Positions 8,490 through 14,486 of a DNA stretch of 15,345 nt are shown here, piece by piece. The DNA comes from HGM04593 sp045654885 (lineage in GTDB: Bacteria; Bacteroidota; Bacteroidia; Bacteroidales; Bacteroidaceae): positions 1 through 15,345 of the forward strand of contig JAZOOF010000020.1 in the NCBI GenBank assembly GCA_045654885.1. Direction: 5' to 3'. Within the stretch, counting starts at the first letter, position 1, and each line of letters begins with the position of its first letter. A program made the position numbers and the translations under genes. Below the pieces are notes generated by a model. The model ran no database searches. It saw only the letters and a program-made list of their open reading frames with translations, and was not told the origin of the DNA.

Positions 8490-9658
8490 TGGATAGAGAG
8501 ATGATTGAGAAGGTACCATCGCCCTGTTATGTGATGGAAGAGGTGCTGTTGCGCCGTAATTTGGAACTTATAAGCCGTGTGGCACGCGAGGCGGGAGTGG
8601 AGATTATTCTTGCCTTCAAGGCTTTTGCCCTTTGGAAGAGCTTCCCAATCTTCCGCGAGTATATTAATTCTGTAACAGCCAGCTCAATACATGAGGCACG
8701 CCTGGCGTTCGAGGAGTTCGGTAGTCGTGCGCATGCCTTTTCGCCGGCTTATACCGATGAAGAGTTCGCGGAGATGATGCGTTGCAGCAGTCATATCTCG
8801 TTCAACTCCCTCACACAGTATGAGCGTTTCTATGAGCGTACCTTGTCGGCAGGGCACGCAATCTCGTGCGGCATACGCATAAACCCCGAGTACTCCGAGA
8901 TTGAAACCGAACTTTACAACCCTTGCGCTCCTGGTAGCCGCTTTGGTGTTACGGCCGACCTGTTGCCCGACGAGTTGCCGGCCGGCATCGAGGGCTTCCA
9001 TTGTCATTGCCACTGCGAATCCAGTTCGTATGCTTTGGAGAACACTCTTGTTCACATTGAGGAGAAGTTCGGCAAGTGGTTGCCCAAGGTCAAGTGGCTA
9101 AATTTGGGTGGCGGTCACTTGATGACACGTAAGGACTATGATGTTGAGCACCTCATTGGCTTGCTCAAGGGGCTGCGTAGCCGTTATCCAAATCTGCAGG
9201 TGATTCTTGAACCGGGTTCGGCTTTTGCATGGCAGACGGGTTCATTGGTGTCGCAGGTGGTCGATATTGTGGAGAGCCGCGGCATGCGCACTGCTATATT
9301 GAATGTGAGCTTCACCTGTCACATGCCCGACTGTCTGGAGATGCCCTATCAGCCGATGGTTACAGGTGCCGAGTCGTTGGAGGCCGATGCGGTGAAGGGC
9401 GCGCCATTTGAGGAGAATATTTACCGCCTTGGCGGCAATAGTTGCCTGAGTGGCGATTACATGGGTAGCTGGAAATTCCCACAGCCGTTGAAGGTGGGCG
9501 ACAGAGTGGTGTTCGAGGATATGATACACTATACCACTGTAAAGACAAATATGTTCAACGGAATATCTCATCCAAGCATTGCCCTGCTGCGTGCAAATGG
9601 TGAACTTGAGATGTTCAAGGTCTTTGGGTACGAGGACTACAGGGACAGAATGTGTTGA
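8489..9658 (+). CDS. nspC: Carboxynorspermidine decarboxylase
   Basis: This 389-residue PLP enzyme of the alanine-racemase-fold decarboxylases removes CO2 from carboxynorspermidine or carboxyspermidine, the last step of the aspartate-semialdehyde route to spermidine or norspermidine used by many Bacteroidota. Recognisable features are the PLP lysine Lys44 (LAFKAFALW), the run HCHCHCESS (171-179), the glycine-rich LNLGGGHL (about 204-211), EPGSAF (241-246), CHMPDCLEMPYQP (277-289) and NSCLSGDYMG around Cys319. Length and motif order fit the family. The ATG at 8489 shares its A with the helicase stop codon; an in-frame ATG at 8501, after GATAGAGAG, is an alternative start. The partner carboxynorspermidine dehydrogenase is not in this window. 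A strong terminator follows. Confidence 0.96.
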   Translation: MDREMIEKVPSPCYVMEEVLLRRNLELISRVAREAGVEIILAFKAFALWKSFPIFREYINSVTASSIHEARLAFEEFGSRAHAFSPAYTDEEFAEMMRCSSHISFNSLTQYERFYERTLSAGHAISCGIRINPEYSEIETELYNPCAPGSRFGVTADLLPDELPAGIEGFHCHCHCESSSYALENTLVHIEEKFGKWLPKVKWLNLGGGHLMTRKDYDVEHLIGLLKGLRSRYPNLQVILEPGSAFAWQTGSLVSQVVDIVESRGMRTAILNVSFTCHMPDCLEMPYQPMVTGAESLEADAVKGAPFEENIYRLGGNSCLSGDYMGSWKFPQPLKVGDRVVFEDMIHYTTVKTNMFNGISHPSIALLRANGELEMFKVFGYEDYRDRMC

Positions 9659-9677
9659 TTGTGGAACATTATTGTAC

Positions 9678-9714
9678 AACCGCCGTCTCCATCAATAGGG
9701 ACGGCGGTTTTTTT
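9678..9714 (+). terminator. Intrinsic terminator of the uvrD/pcrA-nspC operon
   Basis: AACCGCCGTC (9678-9687) and GACGGCGGTT (9700-9709) form a 10-bp stem that can extend two pairs inward. The stem runs into seven Ts (9708-9714), 20 nt after the nspC stop. Confidence 0.92.
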
Positions 9715-9811
9715 GTTAGTAATATAAATGTGTTATTTGCCTGATTATTAATAGACTTTGTTTTTGCAAAAAGAAAATTGTGAAAAATGTTGTAAAAAAT
9801 ATCTCGAAAAC

Positions 9812-9842
9812 TTTGCAGATTTAAAAAATTGCACTACCTTTG
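9812..9842 (+). promoter_or_regulatory. Promoter of the tRNA operon
   Basis: TTTG (9812-9815), 19 nt, then TACCTTTG (9835-9842) is an exact match to the Bacteroidota primary sigma-factor consensus. The predicted start is near 9849, about 15 nt before the first tRNA. Upstream DNA (9755-9834) is strongly A/T-rich, as expected for a highly transcribed stable-RNA operon. Confidence 0.88.
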
Positions 9843-9863
9843 CACCCGTTAAGCGAAACACAC

Positions 9864-9936
9864 GCGGAAATAGCTCAGTTGGTAGAGCACAACCTTGCCA
9901 AGGTTGGGGTCGCGAGTTCGAGCCTCGTTTTCCGCT
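9864..9936 (+). tRNA. tRNA-Gly(GCC), copy 1
   Basis: The 73-nt cloverleaf has acceptor GCGGAAA paired with TTTCCGC, discriminator T, anticodon stem CAACC/GGTTG with loop TTGCCAA (anticodon GCC), and a T arm with GTTCGAG. CCA is not encoded. It is identical to the copies at 10005 and 10504. Confidence 0.97.
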
Positions 9937-10004
9937 CTTTGAAATTTTGATTTTAGTTTGTAGAACACCGTTTGTGTTGCAAACGCGGAAATGCGTTGAA
10001 TAAT

Positions 10005-10077
10005 GCGGAAATAGCTCAGTTGGTAGAGCACAACCTTGCCAAGGTTGGGGTCGCGAGTTCGAGCCTCGTTTTCCGCT
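10005..10077 (+). tRNA. tRNA-Gly(GCC), copy 2
   Basis: Identical over 73 nt to the first tRNA-Gly: anticodon GCC, T discriminator, no CCA. The 68-nt spacer before it holds a small hairpin (CGTTTG/CAAACG, 9969-9985) and a stray GCGGAAAT that copies the first eight bases of the gene. Confidence 0.97.
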
Positions 10078-10097
10078 CAAAGGCAGTAATCTGTAAT

Positions 10098-10178
10098 GCC
10101 CAGGTGGCGGAATGGTAGACGCGCTCGTTTCAGGTGCGAGTGTTGAGAGACGTGCAGGTTCGAGTCCTGTTCTGGGCA
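10098..10178 (+). tRNA. tRNA-Leu(CAG)
   Basis: Class II tRNA with acceptor GCCCAGG paired with TCTGGGC, discriminator A, D arm GGTAGACGCG, anticodon loop TTCAGGT (CAG), a variable arm around TGTTGAGAGACG and T arm GGTTCGAGTCC. CCA is not encoded. Confidence 0.95.
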
Positions 10179-10203
10179 CAAGGTTGTTTTACAATTATAT
10201 TAT

Positions 10204-10287
10204 GGAGGAGTGGCGGAATTGGTAGACGCGCTACTTTGAGGGGGTAGTGACCGTTGGGTCGTGTGAGTTCGAGTCTCATCTCCTTCA
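10204..10287 (+). tRNA. tRNA-Leu(GAG)
   Basis: Class II tRNA with acceptor GGAGGAG paired with CTCCTTC, discriminator A, anticodon loop TTGAGGG (GAG), a variable arm around TGACCGTTGGGTCGTG and T loop GTTCGAG. CCA is not encoded. With the CAG isoacceptor it serves part of the CUN leucine codons. Confidence 0.95.
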
Positions 10288-10318
10288 CAATAAACTAAAA
10301 TCAGTAAACGTAATACAT

Positions 10319-10384
10319 GCGGAATTTTCGTGCCAGCGAATGGGAAAGTTTACTTTCACGCAATGAGCGCAGCTGAAAATGCCG
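10319..10384. repeat. Imperfect stem-loop in the tRNA operon spacer
   Basis: CGGAATTTTC (10319-10328) pairs with GAAAATGCCG (10375-10384) with one mismatch, and a smaller GAAAGT/ACTTTC hairpin lies inside. It could be a processing structure between the Leu and broken Gly tRNAs. No gene is visible in this spacer. Confidence 0.35.
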
Positions 10385-10401
10385 AGTTTGTGAAACAAAA
10401 T

Positions 10402-10470
10402 GCGGAAATAGCTCAGTTGGTAGAGCACAACCTTGCCCCAAAGAAATAAGGTTTTCAACCTTGGCAAGGT
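10402..10470 (+). pseudogene. Rearranged tRNA-Gly gene (5' half plus inverted anticodon arm)
   Basis: Bases 10402-10437 are identical to the first 36 nt of the intact tRNA-Gly(GCC), through the last anticodon base. The match then stops, and no T arm or 3' acceptor strand follows. Instead, after 18 unrelated bases, 10456-10470 (CAACCTTGGCAAGGT) is the reverse complement of the anticodon arm. The flank ACAAAAT before the gene also precedes the intact copy at 10504, so the two are duplicates. It cannot fold as a tRNA. Whether the transcript has another role is unknown. Confidence 0.85.
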
Positions 10471-10503
10471 GAGCAAAAACTAAAAGAGTTAAACAGACAA
10501 AAT

Positions 10504-10576
10504 GCGGAAATAGCTCAGTTGGTAGAGCACAACCTTGCCAAGGTTGGGGTCGCGAGTTCGAGCCTCGTTTTCCGCT
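10504..10576 (+). tRNA. tRNA-Gly(GCC), copy 3
   Basis: Identical over 73 nt to the other two intact tRNA-Gly genes: anticodon GCC, T discriminator, no CCA. It is the last tRNA of the operon, followed after six bases by a terminator hairpin. Confidence 0.97.
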
Positions 10577-10582
10577 CTTTAG

Positions 10583-10605
10583 GACAGCAATTAGCTGTCT
10601 TTTTT
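10583..10605 (+). terminator. Intrinsic terminator of the tRNA operon
   Basis: GACAGC (10583-10588), loop AATTA, GCTGTC (10594-10599), then six Ts. It directly follows the last tRNA-Gly. Confidence 0.9.
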
Positions 10606-10689
10606 GTTTATATATGTTTTGTGGAATTTCTGGTCCGATTTTGATGGTGCCGATTTAAATATTACCATTTTACGCGCTAAAGTCAATGA

Positions 10690-11135
10690 TGTATGCCTAT
10701 GAATTTTCATTGCAAAGGTAATTCCCCGCCAACGGCGGAAGGGCAGCGTTGGGAGGCACAGCGAGTAGCCGAGCAATGATTGGAAACAGGCGGCATGATG
10801 TTTGAGCGAAGCGAGTTCTTGCCGCCCCAAGCATTGCGACAAGCAGCGAGCGGCGAGGTGTGCACCGACTGAAAGATGTGGCAAAGCGACTCTTGAGCAA
10901 AGGAAGCACCGAATGCCGTACACGACTGCCCTGTTTTTGGTACTTTTTCAAAAAAGTACAGAAAGAAAGAGTTGAAGAAAAACACAAGTGAACAATTAAG
11001 GTTGAGGACTGCTGTAGAATTTGACGGCGAGCGAAAGCGAGAGCCCCTTTACCTTGCAGGTGTTCCATTGTCATTTTTCGGGCAAGCCCTCAACAACACG
11101 TCTGAACGTAGTGAAGTATCTTTTTTTTGAGGGTG
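10690..11135. repeat. Repeat-rich noncoding region
   Basis: About 450 bp without a convincing gene; minus-strand frames here have low-complexity, Arg/Ser/Cys-rich translations. It is studded with GCGAG-like words (GAGCGAAGCGAG, GCAGCGAGCGGCGAG), has a GGCGGCA/TTGCCGCC inverted pair (10790-10828), and contains the dispersed repeat listed separately. Bases 11102-11121 are a degenerate copy of the CTGAGCGCAGCGAAG repeat. The phrase TGTCATTTTTCGGGCAAG near 11069 recurs with small changes near 13998. It looks like a mosaic of dispersed repeats. Bases 10606-10689 and 11136-11184 hold nothing recognisable. Confidence 0.6.
10940..11040 (-). repeat. Dispersed structured repeat, copy A
   Basis: Read on the minus strand, 11040 to 10940 aligns with 15218-15321 on the plus strand. 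Both begin TCGCTTTCGCTC, share a 21-bp identical core (10984-11004 and 15254-15274), continue through a similar TTTTCTTCAA..TCTTTCTTTC stretch and end in a hairpin. In this copy the hairpin is GTACTTTTT/AAAAAGTAC (10940-10959). Confidence 0.8.
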
Positions 11136-11184
11136 AGTGAGGCTGAGTAACAACTCCGCTATAGCAGCATTGCTGCTTGTCATT

Positions 11185-11952
11185 TTATCCAATCTCCACC
11201 TCCAGGCCATCATACGCAAAATACACTCCTTGCGGCAGGCACTTCTCTATCTTTGCGTGCAGGCCTATGTGGTGCATCATATGCGTGAAATATGTTTCGC
11301 GTGGCGAGAGATAATCGACAATGCGCAGTGCCTCGAGCACTGTGTTGTGAGTGGGATGCGGCTTTGCAAAGCGCAAGGCATTGACAACAAGCACCTCTAC
11401 TCCTTTGAGTTTTTCAAGTTCTGCAGGCTCAATATGGCTCATGTCGGTAATATAAGCCAGCTTGCCAAAGCGATAGCCCACAATAGGTAACTTGCCATGG
11501 AAGACACGTATTGGAACTACCTCAATTCCACCAATGCCGAAGGGGGTCATCGCCTCAATGGAGCGCAGTTCAATATTGGGAACGCCGGGATATTTCACCT
11601 TGCAAAAACAGTACGGGAACATTGAACGCACCTGTTGTGCCGTGTCATCATCGGCATATATGGGAAAAGTTTTGAACGAGGTATAAGGGCGCAAATCATC
11701 TATGCCTGCCGTGTGGTCATAGTGCTTGTGGGTGAGCAGCAGTGCATCGAGGCGCGCAACACCGGCACGCAGCATCTGCGCACGGAAATCGGGGCCACAG
11801 TCAATGAGAATGTTTGTATCGTCAACCGACAGCAACGCCGAACAGCGCAAGCGCGCATCGCGCGGGTCGGCCGAGGTACACACCTCGCACTTGCACCCCA
11901 GTTCAGGCACACCTGTCGACGTTCCTGTTCCTAAAAAAGTGAGCTTCATCAT
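11185..11952 (-). CDS. MBL-fold metallohydrolase (PhnP-like phosphodiesterase family)
   Basis: A 255-residue cytoplasmic metallo-beta-lactamase-fold hydrolase. The metal site is clear: TGTSTGVP (9-16), DCGPDFR (51-57), HKHYDH (75-80, the HxHxDH motif), His152, Asp170 and a C-terminal FTHMMHHIG (222-230). CKCEVC at 20-25 (CxCxxC) matches the extra structural zinc site of PhnP, which hydrolyses cyclic phosphodiesters in phosphonate breakdown. No phn genes are near, so the substrate should not be assumed. The start is the first of two adjacent ATGs (11952 and 11949). It lies downstream of murB in the same direction, with a 100-bp gap holding a palindromic repeat, so it may or may not be co-transcribed. 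Confidence 0.9.
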   Translation of the reverse strand: MMKLTFLGTGTSTGVPELGCKCEVCTSADPRDARLRCSALLSVDDTNILIDCGPDFRAQMLRAGVARLDALLLTHKHYDHTAGIDDLRPYTSFKTFPIYADDDTAQQVRSMFPYCFCKVKYPGVPNIELRSIEAMTPFGIGGIEVVPIRVFHGKLPIVGYRFGKLAYITDMSHIEPAELEKLKGVEVLVVNALRFAKPHPTHNTVLEALRIVDYLSPRETYFTHMMHHIGLHAKIEKCLPQGVYFAYDGLEVEIG

Positions 11953-11986
11953 ACAAAAAAAGAGTTGTTTTTACCCTTGTGTACTT

Positions 11987-12047
11987 TGTCATACTGAGCG
12001 CAGCGAAGTATCTATGCACTGCACGGTTTCTTGTCGCCGAAATGACA
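11987..12047. repeat. Palindromic repeat, TGTCAT/ATGACA family, copy 2
   Basis: It begins TGTCATACTGAG and ends GAAATGACA. The first 27 bases are the exact reverse complement of 2027-2053. It fills most of the gap between murB and the MBL hydrolase gene and shares its terminal hexamers with the elements at 13783 and 14914. Confidence 0.7.
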
Positions 12048-12052
12048 AAACA

Positions 12053-13060
12053 TTATATTGCGTTTACCTCCATGTTAAGGCATACGCCAAATTTCTCCTT
12101 TACCGATGCAACAACAGCCTGTGCAAAATCGAGCACCTCGCGGCCTGTTGCGCCACCAAGGTTAACCACCACGAGCGCCTGATGCCTGTAGACACCCACA
12201 TGCTCATGAGGAGTCTGTTTCCACCCGCACTGCTCAATGAGCCACCCGGCCGAGAGCTTTACGCTGCCATCGGCAAGCGGATACTGCGGCATTGCCGGAT
12301 AGACCTCTTTCAACGCGGCAGCCTTCGCAGCATCCACAATGGGGTTCATGAAGAAACTGCCAGCACTGCCAACCTGCTCGGGATTTGGCAGTTTTGCCTC
12401 GCGTATCTCGCAAACGGCACGGCGCACATTGGCAAGCGTTGCACCGCCAAGTTCATCAACTTTATCCTTGAGGTTGCCGTAAGAGAGTTTGAAACAGGCA
12501 CTTTTTTGCAGTCTGTATGTAACGTATGTAACAATGTGACGGCCTTTCTCGCCAGCCTTGAATATGCTGTGACGGTAGGCAAAATCGCAATCGGCCTTTG
12601 TAAACGAGCAAGCCACGGCATCGGCAATACGCACGGTCTCCACCTTTTCAATGAGGTCACCGGCCTCCACGCCATAGGCACCTACATTCTGCACGGCGCT
12701 TGCGCCCACCTCGCCGGGGATGAGCGAGAGGTTCTCCAGTCCGCACCACCCTTTCTCAACGGTGTATGCAACAAGCGCATCCCAGTTGACACCGCTGCCC
12801 ACACGCAACAGCACATCATCAGCACTCTCCCCAACGACATCAATATCCATTATCGTCGAATGGAAGACAGTGCCGTCAAAATCGTCCACGAACAGCAGAT
12901 TGCTGCCACCGCCAATGACGAGTGACTTGCCACTGAAGCCACCGGCAAGGAAGTCGACCAGCGCATCCACCGAAGAAAATTCAACAAGACGTGCAGCCTT
13001 GGCTTCAATGCCGAAGGTGTTGCGTTTCAAAAGGGAGACATCAGTATATTGCTTTATCAT
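12053..13060 (-). CDS. murB: UDP-N-acetylenolpyruvoylglucosamine reductase (type I)
   Basis: A 335-residue flavoenzyme that uses NADPH to reduce UDP-GlcNAc-enolpyruvate to UDP-MurNAc, the second committed step of cytoplasmic peptidoglycan synthesis. FAD-binding motifs are IGGGSNLL (49-56) and IPGEVGASAVQNVGAYG (114-130). Substrate and catalytic residues appear in YRHSIFK (162-168), GSAGSFFMNP (231-240, catalytic Ser235) and the terminal Glu331 (NMEVNAI). Length and layout match the longer E. coli-like type I enzyme. The start is ATG at 13060; an in-frame TTG at 13069 is less likely. It begins 10 nt after the hlyIII stop, so the two are probably one transcript. Confidence 0.97.
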   Translation of the reverse strand: MIKQYTDVSLLKRNTFGIEAKAARLVEFSSVDALVDFLAGGFSGKSLVIGGGSNLLFVDDFDGTVFHSTIMDIDVVGESADDVLLRVGSGVNWDALVAYTVEKGWCGLENLSLIPGEVGASAVQNVGAYGVEAGDLIEKVETVRIADAVACSFTKADCDFAYRHSIFKAGEKGRHIVTYVTYRLQKSACFKLSYGNLKDKVDELGGATLANVRRAVCEIREAKLPNPEQVGSAGSFFMNPIVDAAKAAALKEVYPAMPQYPLADGSVKLSAGWLIEQCGWKQTPHEHVGVYRHQALVVVNLGGATGREVLDFAQAVVASVKEKFGVCLNMEVNAI

Positions 13061-13070
13061 AAAACTCAAT

Positions 13071-13724
13071 TTATTTTATAAGATACCACACGGCAATCAT
13101 GTGACATACCGTACCCAAGAGGACAAAGAAATGGAACACCGTGTGTATGTATTTCACTTTGTGCAGACTGTAGAGGACAGCACCTGCTATGTAGGCTACG
13201 CCCTCGCCCACAACCCACAGAAAGACTGCATGCGGCACTGCGTTGTAGAACTGCTTCATTGCAACAACTATCGTCAGTCCCATGAGCACATAGCACACCG
13301 TTTCCAGAATGCTGTGTTTCTTGAGGCTGTACAAGCTCAATGATGTTCCCACAATGGCACAGAGCCAACAGAAGGCGAAGATGCCCCAACCCCAGTAACC
13401 CACATCGCGCATTGCAATGAGTGTTATTGGAGAGTAGCTGCCTGCAATGTACCAATATATGGCAGCGTGGTCGAGCTTGCGAAGTCTCTTGCGCCACTTG
13501 CTCGCGGGCGGGCAAGAGTGATAGAGGGTCGAGAAGGTGTAGGACGAGAGCATGCCCAGAATGTAGAGCACCATGCTTGCCACCGCCCACGCATCACCGC
13601 CGTTTGTTATAACTCTTGTAAGGAACAGAGCACCTACTGCAATAGCACCCACAACTCCCACGGAGTGCGAGATAACATTCCACCTCTCCTCTTCCACTGT
13701 ATATTTCTTTGTTTCGTCACTCAT
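13071..13724 (-). CDS. Hemolysin III / PAQR-family membrane protein
   Basis: A 217-residue integral membrane protein with about seven hydrophobic helices. The PAQR/hemolysin-III signature is complete: a Ser-x3-His pair in STLYH after the second helix, Asp-His in RKLDHAAIYWYIAGSY, and HTVFH near the C-terminus (HxxxH), which together form the predicted metal site. Relatives include the Bacillus cereus hemolysin III and YqfA-like proteins; the physiological role in most bacteria is unsettled, with membrane-lipid or hydrolase functions proposed. The start is ATG at 13724 (MSDETKK). It is the first gene of the minus-strand group with murB. Part of its upstream region is a composite palindromic element. 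Confidence 0.92.
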   Translation of the reverse strand: MSDETKKYTVEEERWNVISHSVGVVGAIAVGALFLTRVITNGGDAWAVASMVLYILGMLSSYTFSTLYHSCPPASKWRKRLRKLDHAAIYWYIAGSYSPITLIAMRDVGYWGWGIFAFCWLCAIVGTSLSLYSLKKHSILETVCYVLMGLTIVVAMKQFYNAVPHAVFLWVVGEGVAYIAGAVLYSLHKVKYIHTVFHFFVLLGTVCHMIAVWYLIK

Positions 13725-13746
13725 AGCCAATAATTTTTCTATTTGC

Positions 13747-13899
13747 GCAATAATAATATAGACAACTGAATTTCAGCGTTTATGTCATATCGACCGCATG
13801 GGAGATATCTCATAATCATCCTAAAGAGATCCCTCGTCGCTCCGCTCCGTCGGGATGACATCAACAGATAATTTATAAATCAACTGCTATATTATTGCT
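13747..13899. mobile_element. Composite palindromic element (MITE-like), copy 3 of the TGTCAT family
   Basis: The inner unit 13783-13860 begins TGTCATATCGACC and ends GTCGGGATGACA, imperfect inverted repeats. Imperfect outer arms lie at 13747-13773 (GCAATAATAATATAG onward) and 13878-13899 (inverted). It resembles the element at 14862-15096 in layout. It encodes nothing and separates hlyIII from a candidate promoter at 13925-13932. Confidence 0.55.
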
Positions 13900-13915
13900 A
13901 AAATATTATTTTAGC
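13897..13915. repeat. Perfect AT-rich hairpin
   Basis: GCTAAAAT (13897-13904), loop ATT, ATTTTAGC (13908-13915). It adjoins the right arm of the composite element and would lie in the hlyIII leader if transcription starts at the candidate promoter just upstream. Confidence 0.5.
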
Positions 13916-13924
13916 AGTTTACCG

Positions 13925-13932
13925 CAAAAGTA
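13925..13932 (-). promoter_or_regulatory. Candidate -7 element for hlyIII-murB
   Basis: On the minus strand this reads TACTTTTG, an exact TAnnTTTG match. No TTTG box is found 19-21 nt upstream; one occurs at 11 nt. If used, the leader would be about 195 nt and contain the composite palindromic element. Confidence 0.35.
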
Positions 13933-14005
13933 GTAAAAATTTACAAACTTTCAGTTTCATGCGGGTTTAATAAAACTAAAATAACAGATGGGGAACTGTC
14001 ATTTT

Positions 14006-14038
14006 CGGGCAAAGATTATAAACTTTTTGCCCGCGGGC
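14006..14038. promoter_or_regulatory. Inverted repeats abutting a promoter (possible operator)
   Basis: CGGGCAAA (14006-14013) and TTTGCCCG (14026-14033) are perfect 8-bp inverted arms 12 nt apart, and GCCCGCGGGC (14029-14038) is a perfect 10-bp palindrome two bases before the TTG at 14041. A regulator site or a hairpin are both possible. Confidence 0.35.
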
Positions 14039-14040
14039 TA

Positions 14041-14071
14041 TTGACAAGGGCTTTTTAATGTTGTATATTTG
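14041..14071 (+). promoter_or_regulatory. Promoter for the candidate small RNA
   Basis: TTG (14041-14043), 20 nt, then TATATTTG (14064-14071), an exact Bacteroidota -7 box with good spacing. The predicted start is near 14078. The first ORF is more than 400 nt downstream, which points to a noncoding RNA or a long leader. Confidence 0.75.
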
Positions 14072-14077
14072 CGCTCA

Positions 14078-14229
14078 AAGCGCGAATATAGCCGGCACTC
14101 GCTGTGAAATACGTTAAAGTTTAACTTTACGTATCTCGCTCGCTTGCTGTTATATTGGTGCTTGACTTGTGGCAGTTGTTGCCACAAGGTTTACATTTTA
14201 TTTAAGGCGTTTACACGCTTTGTTTTTTT
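14078..14229 (+). ncRNA. Candidate small RNA, about 150 nt
   Basis: The segment runs from a strong promoter to an intrinsic terminator with no plausible ORF. It contains ATACGT-t-AAAGT/ACTTTACGTAT (14109-14134, 11 pairs with one bulge), CTTGTGGCA/TGCCACAAG (14166-14188, 9 pairs, 5-nt loop) and the terminator hairpin at 14204-14229. CACTCGCT and TCTCGCT flank the first hairpin. No known family was recognised. It could instead be the attenuated leader of the downstream RNA or ORF. Confidence 0.55.
14204..14229 (+). terminator. Intrinsic terminator inside the 14041 transcription unit
   Basis: AAGGCGT (14204-14210), loop TTAC, ACGCTTT (14215-14221), 7 pairs including one G-T, then G and seven Ts (14223-14229). 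Confidence 0.75.
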
Positions 14230-14261
14230 CACAGAAATCTAGCAAGTTTCAACGTAAATAA

Positions 14262-14486
14262 AAAACAAAGTAAAGTAGATGCCCTGTGGTGATATTCTTC
14301 ACTCCCAAAGGAAACTTTTCCAAAACGGGGGTGTTGACAATATCAGCGTGGGGCTCTGCATTATTCATTTTTATTTGCGGGCATGCTAGAGCCTCTGTGG
14401 AGAAATGGGTTTTGTGGGCTTCACGCTCTCTTTATACCCACACCAATCCGTGTACCGCCATGGTTTAACCTTTAATTTACTGTTTT
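14262..14486 (+). ncRNA. Structured RNA segment, possible 6S RNA (SsrS)
   Basis: No ORF is evident, and the sequence folds as a rod. Proposed outer helices are AAAAC..AGTAAA with TTTACT.GTTTT (14262-14274 and 14476-14486), GCC..GTGGTG with TACCGC...GGT (14281-14291 and 14453-14464), and CGG.GGTGT with ACACC...CCG (14326-14334 and 14440-14450). A terminal stem GGGCTCT.GCA with TGC.AGAGCCTC closes 14350-14395. The 3' side of the open middle can form TGTGGG/CCCACA (14413-14442), which competes with the third helix. The CCCTGTGGTG near the 5' end, GCATGCT with a following GAGAA, and the large central opening recall 6S RNA, which binds the housekeeping RNA polymerase. The similarity was judged by eye. 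It may be a processed 6S RNA or the leader of the next ORF; no promoter of its own was found. Confidence 0.42.

Noticed and set aside
9748..10179. Minus-strand ORF of 143 codons (MPRTGLEPARLSTLAPE...)
   Set aside because: It is antisense to three tRNA genes, and its repeated GKRGSNSRPQPWQGCALPTELF text is the translated complement of tRNA-Gly. This is a well-known spurious ORF type.
10591..11074. Overlapping minus-strand ORFs of 92-125 codons
   Set aside because: They lie in repeat-rich DNA, have Arg/Ser/Cys-rich low-quality translations in several frames, and show no recognisable domain.
11726..12925. Plus-strand ORF of 399 codons
   Set aside because: It runs antisense through the MBL hydrolase, a palindromic repeat and murB, all better supported. 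Its translation has no domain character.
14166..14188. Hairpin CTTGTGGCA/TGCCACAAG as a terminator
   Set aside because: It is followed by GTTTACATTTTATTT rather than a continuous T run, and a better terminator lies at 14204-14229.
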